A DNA stretch of 64,000 nt, taken from assembly GCA_009746045.1 (NCBI GenBank), contig RPFO01000389.1, positions 2,255,638-2,319,637 on the forward strand, in the 5' to 3' direction. The position numbers and the translations under genes are program-made. Every line of letters begins with the position of its first letter. Position 1 is the first letter of the stretch. Source of the stretch: Mesostigma viride. Taxonomy: Eukaryota; Streptophyta; Mesostigmatophyceae; Mesostigmatales; Mesostigmataceae. The notes under the pieces are model-generated. The model was not told where the DNA came from. It searched no databases and was given only the letters and a program-made list of their open reading frames with translations. Shown here piece after piece: positions 40,361 to 50,229 of the stretch.

Positions 40361-41157
40361 CTATTTCCCTACTTGTTGAGCCTTGCTGAGCTTGTCCAAG
40401 AGGATGGCAGTTTGGAGAGCTGCCTTGACAGCCGGGGTGGCTGACAGTGCAGCCTCCTCCCCCAATGGCAGGAGGTGGCTGGCCACCTTCCACCCCCCCC
40501 TCCTTGCCCCTCCACCTGCAGCAAGGCCGCCACCACCCTCATTAGGTACTCCATGCCCACAAGCTCCCCGGCTGCTGAGCCCAGCTCCTTGAGAAGGGTG
40601 TCCATGGCCAATGCAATGTTCATGACAATTTTCCTGTTCTCCATGTTCCGCCAATTTCCAGGCTTTACCGTCATGACCCACGACCGGATTCCCATCCCAT
40701 TGTCGCTGGCGTCCTCCAACACCCCCGGCAGCACCCGCTCCGAAACCCGATATTTCACGCTCTTGGCTCGGCTTGGCAGCGCCACCCCTTTCGAGGCCTT
40801 GAAGTGGCTTCCCGCCCCCTCCATCCCTACCAGCGCTGCCTTCAAACCTTGCATGAATTTCTCGGCTGCGACCTCCCCCTCCTCGTCCTCCTCGTCGTCC
40901 TGATTTTCGGTTTCCGGAGGTGCCCCAACGAATGTCGCCAACCTCGCCCTCATTTCCTTTCCGACAGCCCCCCCACCTGCCGAAACCTTGGCCGCGCCTT
41001 TCGGCTTGGCCATTTTTCGCTGCGCAGGTGTCGTTGGTGGCAGCGCCTGATCCTCCTCCTCGTCCGCCGCGAGATCTGCCACGGCCAGCAGTTTTGCCAC
41101 CAACGTTCCGTTTGGGTCACGTGCGTCCAACACGTCGCCAACATCAACGTGCATCAA
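40361..41157 (-). CDS. YR-2 Gag-like protein (second copy)
   Basis: Counterpart of 21000-21787. The C-tracts at 40490-40512 differ in length from the first copy. In an overlapping frame (40361-40681) the C-terminus reads AALQTAILLDKLSKAQQVGK, the most protein-like ending. Confidence 0.55.
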
Positions 41158-41814
41158 GTTTTGTTTAAGTGGCCAGCCGGAGCGGCTGCTTAGGTTTTAG
41201 CGGACAAGTGTTCGAAGCGCGTCATTGGTGAATTACTTGGGAACTTGGGTTTCCCCGCGAAACTCCAACCGCACGTTCAGATTTCCAAATCTCAAGTAAA
41301 GTTCGGCGCAACTTTCTGAACGGGGGCAGTTGACGAGCAGCATTCCTCCGGACGAATGAATTGCGTTCCATACTTGCGCAAAATTTTGAAAGGTAGCTTG
41401 CGTGCAGCCCTACTAAAATTTGCGCGGACGTTCAGATTTCCAAATCTCGGGTAAATTTCGGCGGAACTTTCTGAACGGGGGTAGTTGGCGGGCAGCGTTC
41501 CTCCAGACGAATGAAATGCGTTCCATACTAGCGCAAAATTTTGAAAGGTAGCTTGCGTGCAGCCCTACTAAAATTTGCGCGAAGTGTGGGACTGAAAATT
41601 CGTAACGGAAACTTTTTGGTAGTTGCCGTCACTTCCTTTTGTGCAAACGTGTGGGAGTGAAAATTCGTAACGGAAACTTTTTGGTAGTTGCCGTCACTTC
41701 ATTTTGCGCGAGTGTTGGGCTGAAAATTCGTAACGGAAACTTTTTGGTAGTTGGCGTCACTTCCTTTGGTTCGACTGAAAATTCGCTGAAATTCGCTGAA
41801 ATTCGTACCGTAGC

Positions 41815-42201
41815 CTAATTTTTAGTACCTCGAAGTGACGGGGCACCTAAAAATTTGCCCACAAGTACACTTGGCAGCGCGCTCACTGGGAAAAATTGTA
41901 CAGCCGCTCCGGCGGGCCACTTGAACGAATTGTAATGATCGGCCAGCAACTGCACGACAGACTTCAGCTGGCTCGAGCTCCACGAGCTGGCGTCCGTCAC
42001 CCAGTCCTCGGCACCGAAGACCTGCTCGACAGCCCCCACCGCCTCTGCGGGGCTGATGCACTTGGCGAGCAGAGTGGCGAGCTGCTTCTTTTTGGCGCTG
42101 AAGGCGACTGGCGCGTGACTGGCGGCAGCAGCCCGCGGTGTGGGCGTCCCGTCCTCCCCGCGCGCTGCCTGCCCTCCTGTAGCTTTGCGCCCCTTCGGCA
42201 T
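41815..42201 (-). CDS. Small ORF at the 5' end of YR-2 (second copy)
   Basis: Same 128-residue reading as 22445-22831 with no coding difference noticed. Probable Gag N-terminus interrupted by the small TIR element. Confidence 0.5.
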   Translation of the reverse strand: MPKGRKATGGQAARGEDGTPTPRAAAASHAPVAFSAKKKQLATLLAKCISPAEAVGAVEQVFGAEDWVTDASSWSSSQLKSVVQLLADHYNSFKWPAGAAVQFFPVSALPSVLVGKFLGAPSLRGTKN

Positions 42202-42720
42202 TGCTGCTCAGGGCCAAAAATGGCTCCGACAGTACAGGTTCGTCAAACCAGAGGTTCGTTTCCCCTGGCTTGCTGTCGCCACCCTCGTGAAAAGAAAAGA
42301 GGCCGACCTTAGCTAGGTGGGTTTGTTTTTGTCCTTTTTTGCGTGTCATGCGGCCTTGGCCCGGACGGCATTTTTTCGCCACGCAAATGTTGCGTCTGAA
42401 CAAATGACGCAATGTGGCGTTCTAATTGCCGGCAGCTTACGTAAGGCTGCCGGGGCTATTAGGTCACATATTGCGTGAGAGAAAGAATCTAGATCTAGTT
42501 AATCACTACGCCATGAGCCAAGAAACCTAGACAGTGGCAGGTTTATATCTCAACGTAGCTCCTGCCACCTGGCCAAGAAAAACTGGCCAAAGCTTTGGCC
42601 ACGACTGATCCGGATCAGGCCGCACCGGCCTCAAAAGGTATGTCACGTGAACCCAATAACCTAGCTATAGCGGCTACCCTTCCATCTCACTATAAAGAAA
42701 CTATGTTCAGAGAACCACGA

Positions 42721-43239
42721 GTAGTTACGGACGTAAATTAGGTCTTTTGCCTCGGTTGTCCCTAGGCTTACGTGTAGCTCCTACCGGGACACTATTGTCC
42801 TCGTAACAGTACTGTGGTACATTGGGTGCCTTTGGGCGCCGCGCCGCGTACTTTATTAGTGGTCCTGATCCTTTGGTAGAATGTAGTGGACCAGCGTGCA
42901 TCTGTAGGCGAGGGCCATGTCGGCCCGAGCGTGTTGGACCGTTGGTGACCATTTATGCACGTTCTACCCCTCGTGTGTGCACTCGGCGTGTGTTAAATGA
43001 ATTAACACATATAGGCTTGGGTCACGGCAGTGTAGTTGTGTTTCCTTCCTCTATTCCTGGAGTAAACGGGTTTTGGTAAATGGTTGTATGGCGTATTATA
43101 GTAACACATACGTTAATGCATTGAGATCAGCTCCGTCACGTTCGTCTTTCGCTAGGGTTTGAGTAGAGGAGGCCTGACCAGTTTAGGTAGCATCAGGCCC
43201 ATTAGAGGTAGAGGTGGAGGTAGATATCAGGACGTAACA
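42721..43239 (+). repeat. Chromovirus 5' LTR, remainder (second copy)
   Basis: Counterpart of 23351-23870 but with several substitutions and indels after about 43030 (for example GTAGTTGTG, TATTATAG, TAGATATCAGG). The first copy and the 3' LTR agree with each other against this copy. That suggests an allelic or sequence-quality difference here. Confidence 0.8.
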
Positions 43240-43782
43240 ATGGTTCCGGAGGAACTTTCGTAGGTAGAGAACGAGACGACGGTCCTTTGTCACATACGCC
43301 TTTGCAAGAACCCTTCCGCGTCCAGGGATACGAAGACCGACACTTTCTTGACAGGTAATGGGCGGGTCGCCTTCAAGCTGGGAGAGTAGTGCTGCCCGGT
43401 TCGGGACACGCTCTACCTAGATGCTAGACCTGCTCGCAGCGGATAAACCCTTTCGTAGTTAGCCTGTCTTTCGCCTTGTTTTCCTGCTTACGGTTGTTTC
43501 CTGTCGTAGATAGGGGATTATTACTGTTCGGATCGGCCAGCGTGAGACGATTAGCGTCGCAGTACCTACACCTTTTTCCTTGTGCTGCTGTTTTATTAGA
43601 CGGCCGCACCCGCAGAGATACGGGTCGCTGTTTAGGACGAGCGCTGGACTATTCGGTCGCTGATTTAGGACGAGCGCTGGACAATTCCGCCCTCATGCTG
43701 CTTTCGGTGATCCAGATCGCCCAGATAAGTCGCCTACCCCTTCTTCTAGCGTGACGTCACAAGACCCACCAGGTGCGTTACC
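43240..43782 (+). other. Chromovirus leader (second copy)
   Basis: Counterpart of 23871-24419 with the same TGG primer-binding candidate. It has more than a dozen substitutions or indels relative to the first copy, the highest local divergence between the two copies. Confidence 0.6.
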
Positions 43783-44175
43783 ATGAGTCAACGTCGTGTT
43801 TTTACTGCGCCTTCCCATTCATCTAGTGACAATAGCTTAGCTAAATATTACGTAGTTATTACCCCTCAATGGTCAGCCATTTTCCTCTCTTGGTCAGATG
43901 CTAGGAAGATAGTGCAAAATCGTACATATAATGTAATTAGGTATAAGAAATTTGTTACCTTCGAGGAAGCCCAACAATTCCTTATAGACCATAGTGTATC
44001 AGATTTAGGCCTACACGTACGTTCTACTCCTCATGGTCGCCCTCCTGTAGAAGCTCTAGATTTTGCTACCCCTCCTTCGTCTCCCCCTAAGCGGGCTGCA
44101 TCCTCATCTAGCTTAGATACTCCTCTCACCTTAGAATTCGGTTCCCTATCCATTACTGTTGTTAAAAAGGATTGA
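43783..44175 (+). CDS. RNase H1-type hybrid-binding-domain protein (second copy)
   Basis: 130 residues. It differs from the 24420-24812 protein at two positions I can see (Val to Ile in the middle of the domain; Ser to Arg after TPHG). Several other base changes are synonymous. That pattern indicates the frame is a real protein under constraint. Confidence 0.75.
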   Translation: MSQRRVFTAPSHSSSDNSLAKYYVVITPQWSAIFLSWSDARKIVQNRTYNVIRYKKFVTFEEAQQFLIDHSVSDLGLHVRSTPHGRPPVEALDFATPPSSPPKRAASSSSLDTPLTLEFGSLSITVVKKD

Positions 44176-44299
44176 TTTAAATTGTTTCCTTCTTTTAAGA
44201 CATTAAAAGCTTTTTCTTTTCTTTCCTTGCCTTAAATTAGGCCTTGTCCTTTATCCTTGTTGCTTTCAGTTAGATTCCTAATCATTTACTTAATTAAAA

Positions 44300-46048
44300 A
44301 TGGATCCAGTGGGTGGTAACATGTCGCCTATACCTACCAACACTCCTACTATGAGTAATAATAATAATAATACTAACAACCATAACAACAATCGTGGTAA
44401 CCGACGGGACTCACTTGAAACGGTGCACCATCTCACTCCTCAAGGTAATCTTCGTACCTCACCTCCTTCTCCTGTTACTGGTGGTCGCCGTCGTCCCTCA
44501 CTTACCCCTCCTACCTATGAACAACGTATGCAAGTCAGATTTAGTGATGACCCTTCCCTTACCCTGAACCAGGCCCCTGCCCCTCCTGCAACCTTGGCTC
44601 AACCCCCAGCAGGTCCTCACTAACTAACAATGTTTCTAGGCCTCCTTCCCACCCTGTGCCTTCCATGCCTGCTTTTAACACGGGTCGTGCCTCTGCCCCT
44701 GTCGGCCCTTCTGGGCGCCCTAGTGCAGTTCCCTTTTACCCACCTGCTTCCTGGTCCTACCCTGAGACGGCCTATGAGGCAGCCCAGGTCCCTACCCGTG
44801 TGGCTGATTTAGAAGTTAATAGTGATTTCAGCACCATGCCCCTAGATGATAGAAATTATGATCATTTTGCCTACTCCTCTCTTCGTGAGCAATATACTGT
44901 CCCCTTCTCTTATGGGCACCAGCCTGAAACGGTGGCCCCTTCTAGACCCCTACCCAAGACTTTCCTCTTCCTTCCTTCTATCCCGCTTATGTAGCAGTGG
45001 AAGATAGTGGCCCTATGGGAAAAACTGACTCTTCTAATCCCCCTAAGCCCCCTGCTCTTCCCCTCTTTGCTAACCTTCCCAAGCTGGATGTCAAGTCTAC
45101 CCCTCAACAGTTTTTCACCTTTATTATGTTGCTTACCCAGAACACAGAGTCGTGGCAGAATCATAATAGATGGCGTCTCTCTGATGCTGTATTAGTTCCT
45201 CACTATCTTACAACCTGCATTACTCCTGAGCTTGCTAACCTCATTCAGTGTGAGTCTTTGGCCTCTCATGCCTACCCTAACTCTGTAGCAGAATTGTTTA
45301 AGCGTTTAGAGAACCATTTAGTCCCTCCTGATTCAGATTGGCAGGATAGATTAGCCTTTGGTACCTTGCAGCAGGGTACTAAATCATTTAAGGAGTATAT
45401 GAAAGAGTTTGATGCTCAGATGGTACGAATTAGGGATTTGTCGGGTGCAGAAGTACGTGCTCGCTTCCTCCAAGGCCTCAGTAGACCTTTATTACGTGAA
45501 GTCAAGCGCCAGTTCTCTGCCTACCGTTTTACTGATCTGCCCCTCAAGCATGTGCGCCAGCATCTCTTGCGAGTAGCAGATTTCTTCACCACTCCTTCTC
45601 TCCTACCCGTTCCCGTATTAATAATATTATCCTTACCCCTGAGGAGGAGAACTCCTATGTAGAAGAATTAGATATCTGCGTTGCTGATCTTTCAGCTCTT
45701 GATGTCTCTCATATCACATGCTATCATTGTAAGGAAGTAGGTCATCTTAAACGTGAGTGCCCCAAGTTCCTTTCGGGTGCTCCCCCTCATCCCGACGCTC
45801 GCCCTCCTCGTACCCCTCAGCGTGCTCCTATTCGTCCTACTTCAGGACGCATTCCCTCAGCTACCCCTAGTAGGCTGAATGCTGTGCAGGCAGGACCCCC
45901 AGGGTTCCCCTATGATAATCAGGCTCCCGCACCCTCTTCGCTCCCTCGTGACCCTCCAGCAGTGGCTTTTTCGCCAGGGTCTTCTTCGGGGTTAGTTCCT
46001 ATGGATTTGGGGGGGAGGGGGAACAGTAGGCCTGTCAGCCGGGGGTAA
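44300..46048 (+). pseudogene. Chromovirus Gag (second copy)
   Basis: Counterpart of 24937-26690. It is broken by a missing base near 44606 (AACCCCCAGC), one near 44965 and one near 45603. The first copy is intact at 44606 and 45603, so the pair together indicates a single Gag frame. The zinc knuckle CYHCKEVGHLKREC is at about 45719-45761. Confidence 0.75.
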
Positions 46049-46222
46049 CCTGGACAGGTCCTTAGATAGTACCCCAGATAAAAATTTTTGCCTGCCTGTT
46101 TTTATAACCTCTGTAGGAGCTGAATCTTCCCTACCACTACGTGTGCGTCCTCTTATGTTCTTGAATGGTGGTTTAACCGTTCCCCACACTGTTGTAGACC
46201 CTTTCTTGCATGCTGATGAACT

Positions 46223-47689
46223 TTGAATGTCTCTGTGTTGGTAGATAGCGGTGCGGCTAGCTCCTTTGTGAGCGAGGCCCTAGTTAGGCGTTTAGGACTA
46301 GTCCCTACCCCTCACACCAAACCTGTCACTGTTCATTATGCTGATGGTCGCACCAGTCATTCCCCGGGTACGGTGTCCCTTCCCCTGGTCATACAAGGAC
46401 GTACTGTCAACCTGACGGCCACTATAGGCCCTATCACTACCGCTGATGTATTACTAGGATTAGATTGGCACCAGGATAATAAGATTACTATTAATTATGA
46501 TACCATGGTCATTTGGTTTCCAGATAGCTCTTACTGGGTACCGGAACGTCATTATAGATTGGAAAATTTATCCTTGGTAGATATTACTCCTCCTACACCT
46601 GTTGATCCTCCTGTAAGACCTATACCTGAAGTATTAATGTCCAATGATGAGTTGCGTTCTGAATTAAAGGAATATGGATATTTATTATGTATGTTCCTTC
46701 AGTTAGAAGTACAGGAGATACCTATCACTAATAATAGTGTGGATATAGATATAAACACAGTGGATACAATAGGAGTGGGATTTACTGAAAATGAAATAGT
46801 AAGATACATGGCTGTGATAGATTCCTCAAAAGTTTTTGAAGAAAAGACTCCTTCTTATCCTCCTCCTCGTTCTGTTTTACACCGTGTAGTTATCAAGGAC
46901 GGTGCAGTTCCTACGCACTCTCCGATGTATAGAATGGGCCCTACCGAGTTAAAGGAACTAAAACAGATTTTAGTGTCACTATTAGAAGCAGGATTGATAG
47001 AGCCTAGTAACTCTCCCTACTCAGCTGGTGTCCTGTTAGTTCCTAAGCCAAATGGCAAGTTTCGCCTAGTTACTGATTATAGGAAGTTGAATGATATTAC
47101 TGTGAAGTCTAAATACCCTCTACCTCGTATTGATGATATATTTAATAAGGTTAAAGGTTCCACTTGTTTCACAGTACTGGATTGTGCGGATGGTTTTTGG
47201 CAGTTGCGGATAGCTCCTGAGGATTGCCATAAAACCGCCTTTGCTACCCCTTTTGGTCATTACCAGTTTAGAGTAGCGGCTATGGGACTCTGTAACTCGC
47301 CTGCCTCTTTTCAAATGTTAATGAATGAAGTGCTTAGACCTGTTATGGGAAATTCTCACCTTCCTCAGGTGTCCTCTGATTTAAAGGATCCTTCCTTCTC
47401 CTCTGTTTCTTTATCTGAGCATGACCGTTCTTGTGCTCAAGCTTACTTAGATGATATTCTTATTTACTCTCCTGATTTTGAAACGCACCTACGTGATTTA
47501 AAGAAAGTATTAGAAATAATGGCTGAAAATTCTTTGTGGGCGCGCCGTGCTAAAGTTCGTTCGGGTAGGAGTGTCCCATTTTTAGGGCACGTTCTGTCAG
47601 ATGCCGGGGTCGCTACCGACCCGGATAAAACTAAGTCAATTCAGGAATGGCCTACCCTACCGACGTTAAAGGTGTACGTAGTTTTCTAG
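46223..47689 (+). CDS. Chromovirus protease and reverse transcriptase (second copy)
   Basis: An open frame of 488 residues, the best copy of this region. Protease is at the N-terminus (LVDSGAASSFV at residues 6-16; DVLLGLDWH later). The RT core has VLDCADGFWQL (Asp about 320), AAMGLCNSPASF and YLDD (408-411). It ends in PFLGHVLSDAGV before a one-base loss at about 47653 (the first copy reads on). The first codon is TTG, so translation probably comes by frameshift from Gag (different frame, stop at 46048). In Ty3/gypsy elements the order PR-RT-RH-IN is standard and holds here. Confidence 0.85.
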   Translation: MNVSVLVDSGAASSFVSEALVRRLGLVPTPHTKPVTVHYADGRTSHSPGTVSLPLVIQGRTVNLTATIGPITTADVLLGLDWHQDNKITINYDTMVIWFPDSSYWVPERHYRLENLSLVDITPPTPVDPPVRPIPEVLMSNDELRSELKEYGYLLCMFLQLEVQEIPITNNSVDIDINTVDTIGVGFTENEIVRYMAVIDSSKVFEEKTPSYPPPRSVLHRVVIKDGAVPTHSPMYRMGPTELKELKQILVSLLEAGLIEPSNSPYSAGVLLVPKPNGKFRLVTDYRKLNDITVKSKYPLPRIDDIFNKVKGSTCFTVLDCADGFWQLRIAPEDCHKTAFATPFGHYQFRVAAMGLCNSPASFQMLMNEVLRPVMGNSHLPQVSSDLKDPSFSSVSLSEHDRSCAQAYLDDILIYSPDFETHLRDLKKVLEIMAENSLWARRAKVRSGRSVPFLGHVLSDAGVATDPDKTKSIQEWPTLPTLKVYVVF

Positions 47690-48336
47690 GAATTGCTTCT
47701 TACTATAGGCGTTTTATCCCGCGTTTCGCAACTATAGCAGCCCCTATTAATCATTTATTAAAGAAGGATATCCCCTTTGTTTGGAGTAGTGAATGTCAGT
47801 CGGCTTTTCAGTGTCTAAAATCCCTACTCCTTTCCCCTCCTGTACTCATCCTACCGGATACTACTAAACCCTTTGTTGTAGCTACAGATGCTAGTAAGGT
47901 AGCTATAGGGGCGTCCTTCTCCAGGATCAGGGTCAGGGCTTACAGCCAATTGAGTATATCTCTAGGACAATGCTCCCTGCGGAGCGTAACTATCCCGTAC
48001 ACCAGCAGGAACTCTTAGCGGTGGTGTATTGTTGCCACGCGTGGCAGCACTTTCTTAAAGGTGCTCAATTTGATGTCTGCCTGAATGAACCCTGTGAGCT
48101 AGATCCTTATAGATTAGTTATCCAAACGGATCACCGTCCCCTTACCCATCTTCTCTCCCAACCCAACCTTACCCCTCGGCAAGCGCGCTGGATGGAATTT
48201 TTAGCACAGTTTTCCCCTTTTAAACTTCAGTATTAAGGGTGTAGATAACATAGTACCAGATGCACTCTCTCGTCGTGCAGATTACTCCTTTTTCGAGGAC
48301 CTTGATGTTCTCAATACTACTCTAGTTCCTACTACT
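47647..48336 (+). pseudogene. Chromovirus RT end and RNase H (second copy)
   Basis: The frame 47647-48018 carries FLGIASYYRRFIPRF and KPFVVATDASKVAIG. The frame 47970-48236 carries ERNYPVHQQELLAVVYCCHAW and VIQTDHRPLTHLLSQ. The shift between them at ATAGGGGCG is common to both copies. A further two-base loss after CTTCAGTAT (48230) breaks the link to integrase. Confidence 0.75.
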
Positions 48337-50154
48337 ATGGGTGTAACCCCTTATGGTGAACTACCTGATGATGAATCCTATGCCTACCTCTTTCATACAG
48401 CTGTTCGCATGCCTGATCTCCTTTCTCACGTAGGACTCTCTCTCCCGTGTGAGGCCCTTCCCGTGGCCTCGGTGGGGGGGGAGGGGAAAAATAAAATTTC
48501 TATACCGCTTAGCCATATAGCGACTAGGTCAGGAAAGTCTTATGAAAACATAGTCCCTCTAGGACCTCCCCTTCTCTTTGGCAAGGCGGTAGGAGATCTC
48601 TTTAAACCTGTTCTGGATACCTCTGTAGCGATGCCTACCTCTGATCTTGAACGCCTTATTAGTAGATTTACGGCCACTGAGCCGGAAGCATTAGCTGCCA
48701 TTGCTGCACATCCCCAACAATTAGGCAAGCACCCTTGTAAATTTGTAGGTGGGTTTTTATATGTGCAGATAGCAGATTCTCCCCCTCAATGGCGCCTGTA
48801 TGTCCCTCCTATCTGTCGCTCCTCCTTGCTCTTTGAGTTGCATGACTTAGCTGCTCATCAGGGTGGTAAACGGGTACGGGACCTAGTAGCCCGCTCTTAT
48901 TACTGGCCTTCCCTTTATAAGGATGTAGATGAGTATGTTAGAACTTGTCAATCTTGCCAGGAGATGAAACCCAATAACGTAGGACAGATAGCAGAACCTA
49001 GGACCTTGCCTGACCCCATCATGCCGTGGGATTCTATCATGATGGATTTTGTAGGACCTTTTAGAAAGAATGATAGGGGCAATGCCCAATCCTTGTGTTC
49101 ATAGATCGTTTTACTCGTATGTGCCATCTCGTGCCGTGTCCTTTAGAACTCACGCACGTGATTGCGCACGCCTATACCTCAATAATGTATACAGATATCA
49201 TGGTTTGAGTAGGCAGTTTATTAGTGATAAGGATAAGTTATTTACCTCAGATTTTTGGCAGCAGTTTTTCGCTGCCATCGGTACCAAGGTTACCTACGGT
49301 ACTGCCTACCACTCCTCCTCCTCTCATTTAGTAGAGCGTCTTAATAGGGTAGTGGAAGAAGCGCTTAGGCACTATGTTAATGGCTCGGGAAGTGATTGGG
49401 AGGATTATTTATGTTTGGTAGAGTTCTCCCTCAACAATTGCCCCAGGCTGCGCATGGATATACGCCCTTCTTCCTAGATACTGGTAGACAGCCTCTTACC
49501 CCTACCTCTCTCTTAGCTAGTCCTCTACGGGACAAGGATGATGTGTCCCGAGATACTGTAGAAGGTGTACAGTCCTTACTAGATAGAATGAAAACTGCTC
49601 ATGACCACGCGATCTCAGGGTACCAAAAAGCTCAGTCTAAGTACCTTGCTAGGTTGCGTGCCTCCTTAGATAGAAGAGCACCTGAGATAGAAATAGGAGA
49701 TCTAGTATTAGTAGAAGGCCCCCGTGTTGGCCGTTTTGCTCATAAGTTTGAAGCAGAACTTAAGGTCAAACTTAGGCCCGCCTTCTTAGGACCCTTCCAT
49801 GTGTTGTCTAGAGTAGGAAATTTCTTATATAAAGTCGATATCCCTACCTCTTGGCAGACACATTCAAACACCTTCCATAGAAGCCAGCTGAAACTGTACC
49901 ACCCTAGTACGTTCGCTGGTAGAGAGCTAGCGCCTGCCCCTTTAGAGCATAACCCTGACACTGGGGAAGTAGAAGACGAAGTAGAAAGCATCGTGGCCCA
50001 TAGAGATATCAAAAAGGGCCGCGGTACCCAGCGTCAGTATAAAGTGAAGTGGATGTATGCTCGTAGTGAAGTAGATAAGGTCTGGTATACGGAGAGTGAG
50101 CTAGATGGGTGTAGTCGCCTGCTGCAGGAATATAAAACCCTGCACAAGCTCTAG
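48337..50154 (+). pseudogene. Chromovirus integrase with chromodomain (second copy)
   Basis: Three overlapping frames: 48337-49104 (HHCC and first Asp), 49070-49477 (second Asp and Glu) and 49396-50154 (C-terminal region and chromodomain). The last is intact and ends VESIVAHRDIKKGRG...YKVKWMYAR...YTESELDGCSRLLQEYKTL, a complete chromodomain. Chromodomains of such elements bind methylated histone H3 and direct insertion to heterochromatin. Breaks lie near 49080 and 49450. Confidence 0.8.
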
Positions 50155-50229
50155 TTGTAGACCTTCTCCTCTCTTATGTTATGTCTGCTGTCGACGGGTG
50201 GTTGGTTGTCCCCCCCCTCCGCAGCCGTC

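Larger units (their letters stand above)
36492..42720 (-). mobile_element. YR-2 (second copy)
   Basis: Same structure as 17122-23350: B2-A2-B1 at 36492-37168, pol, gag 40361-41157, small TIR element 41164-41925, first ORF 41815-42201 and A1 42289-42720. A few substitutions distinguish the copies, for example near 40280 and 40828. Confidence 0.85.
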
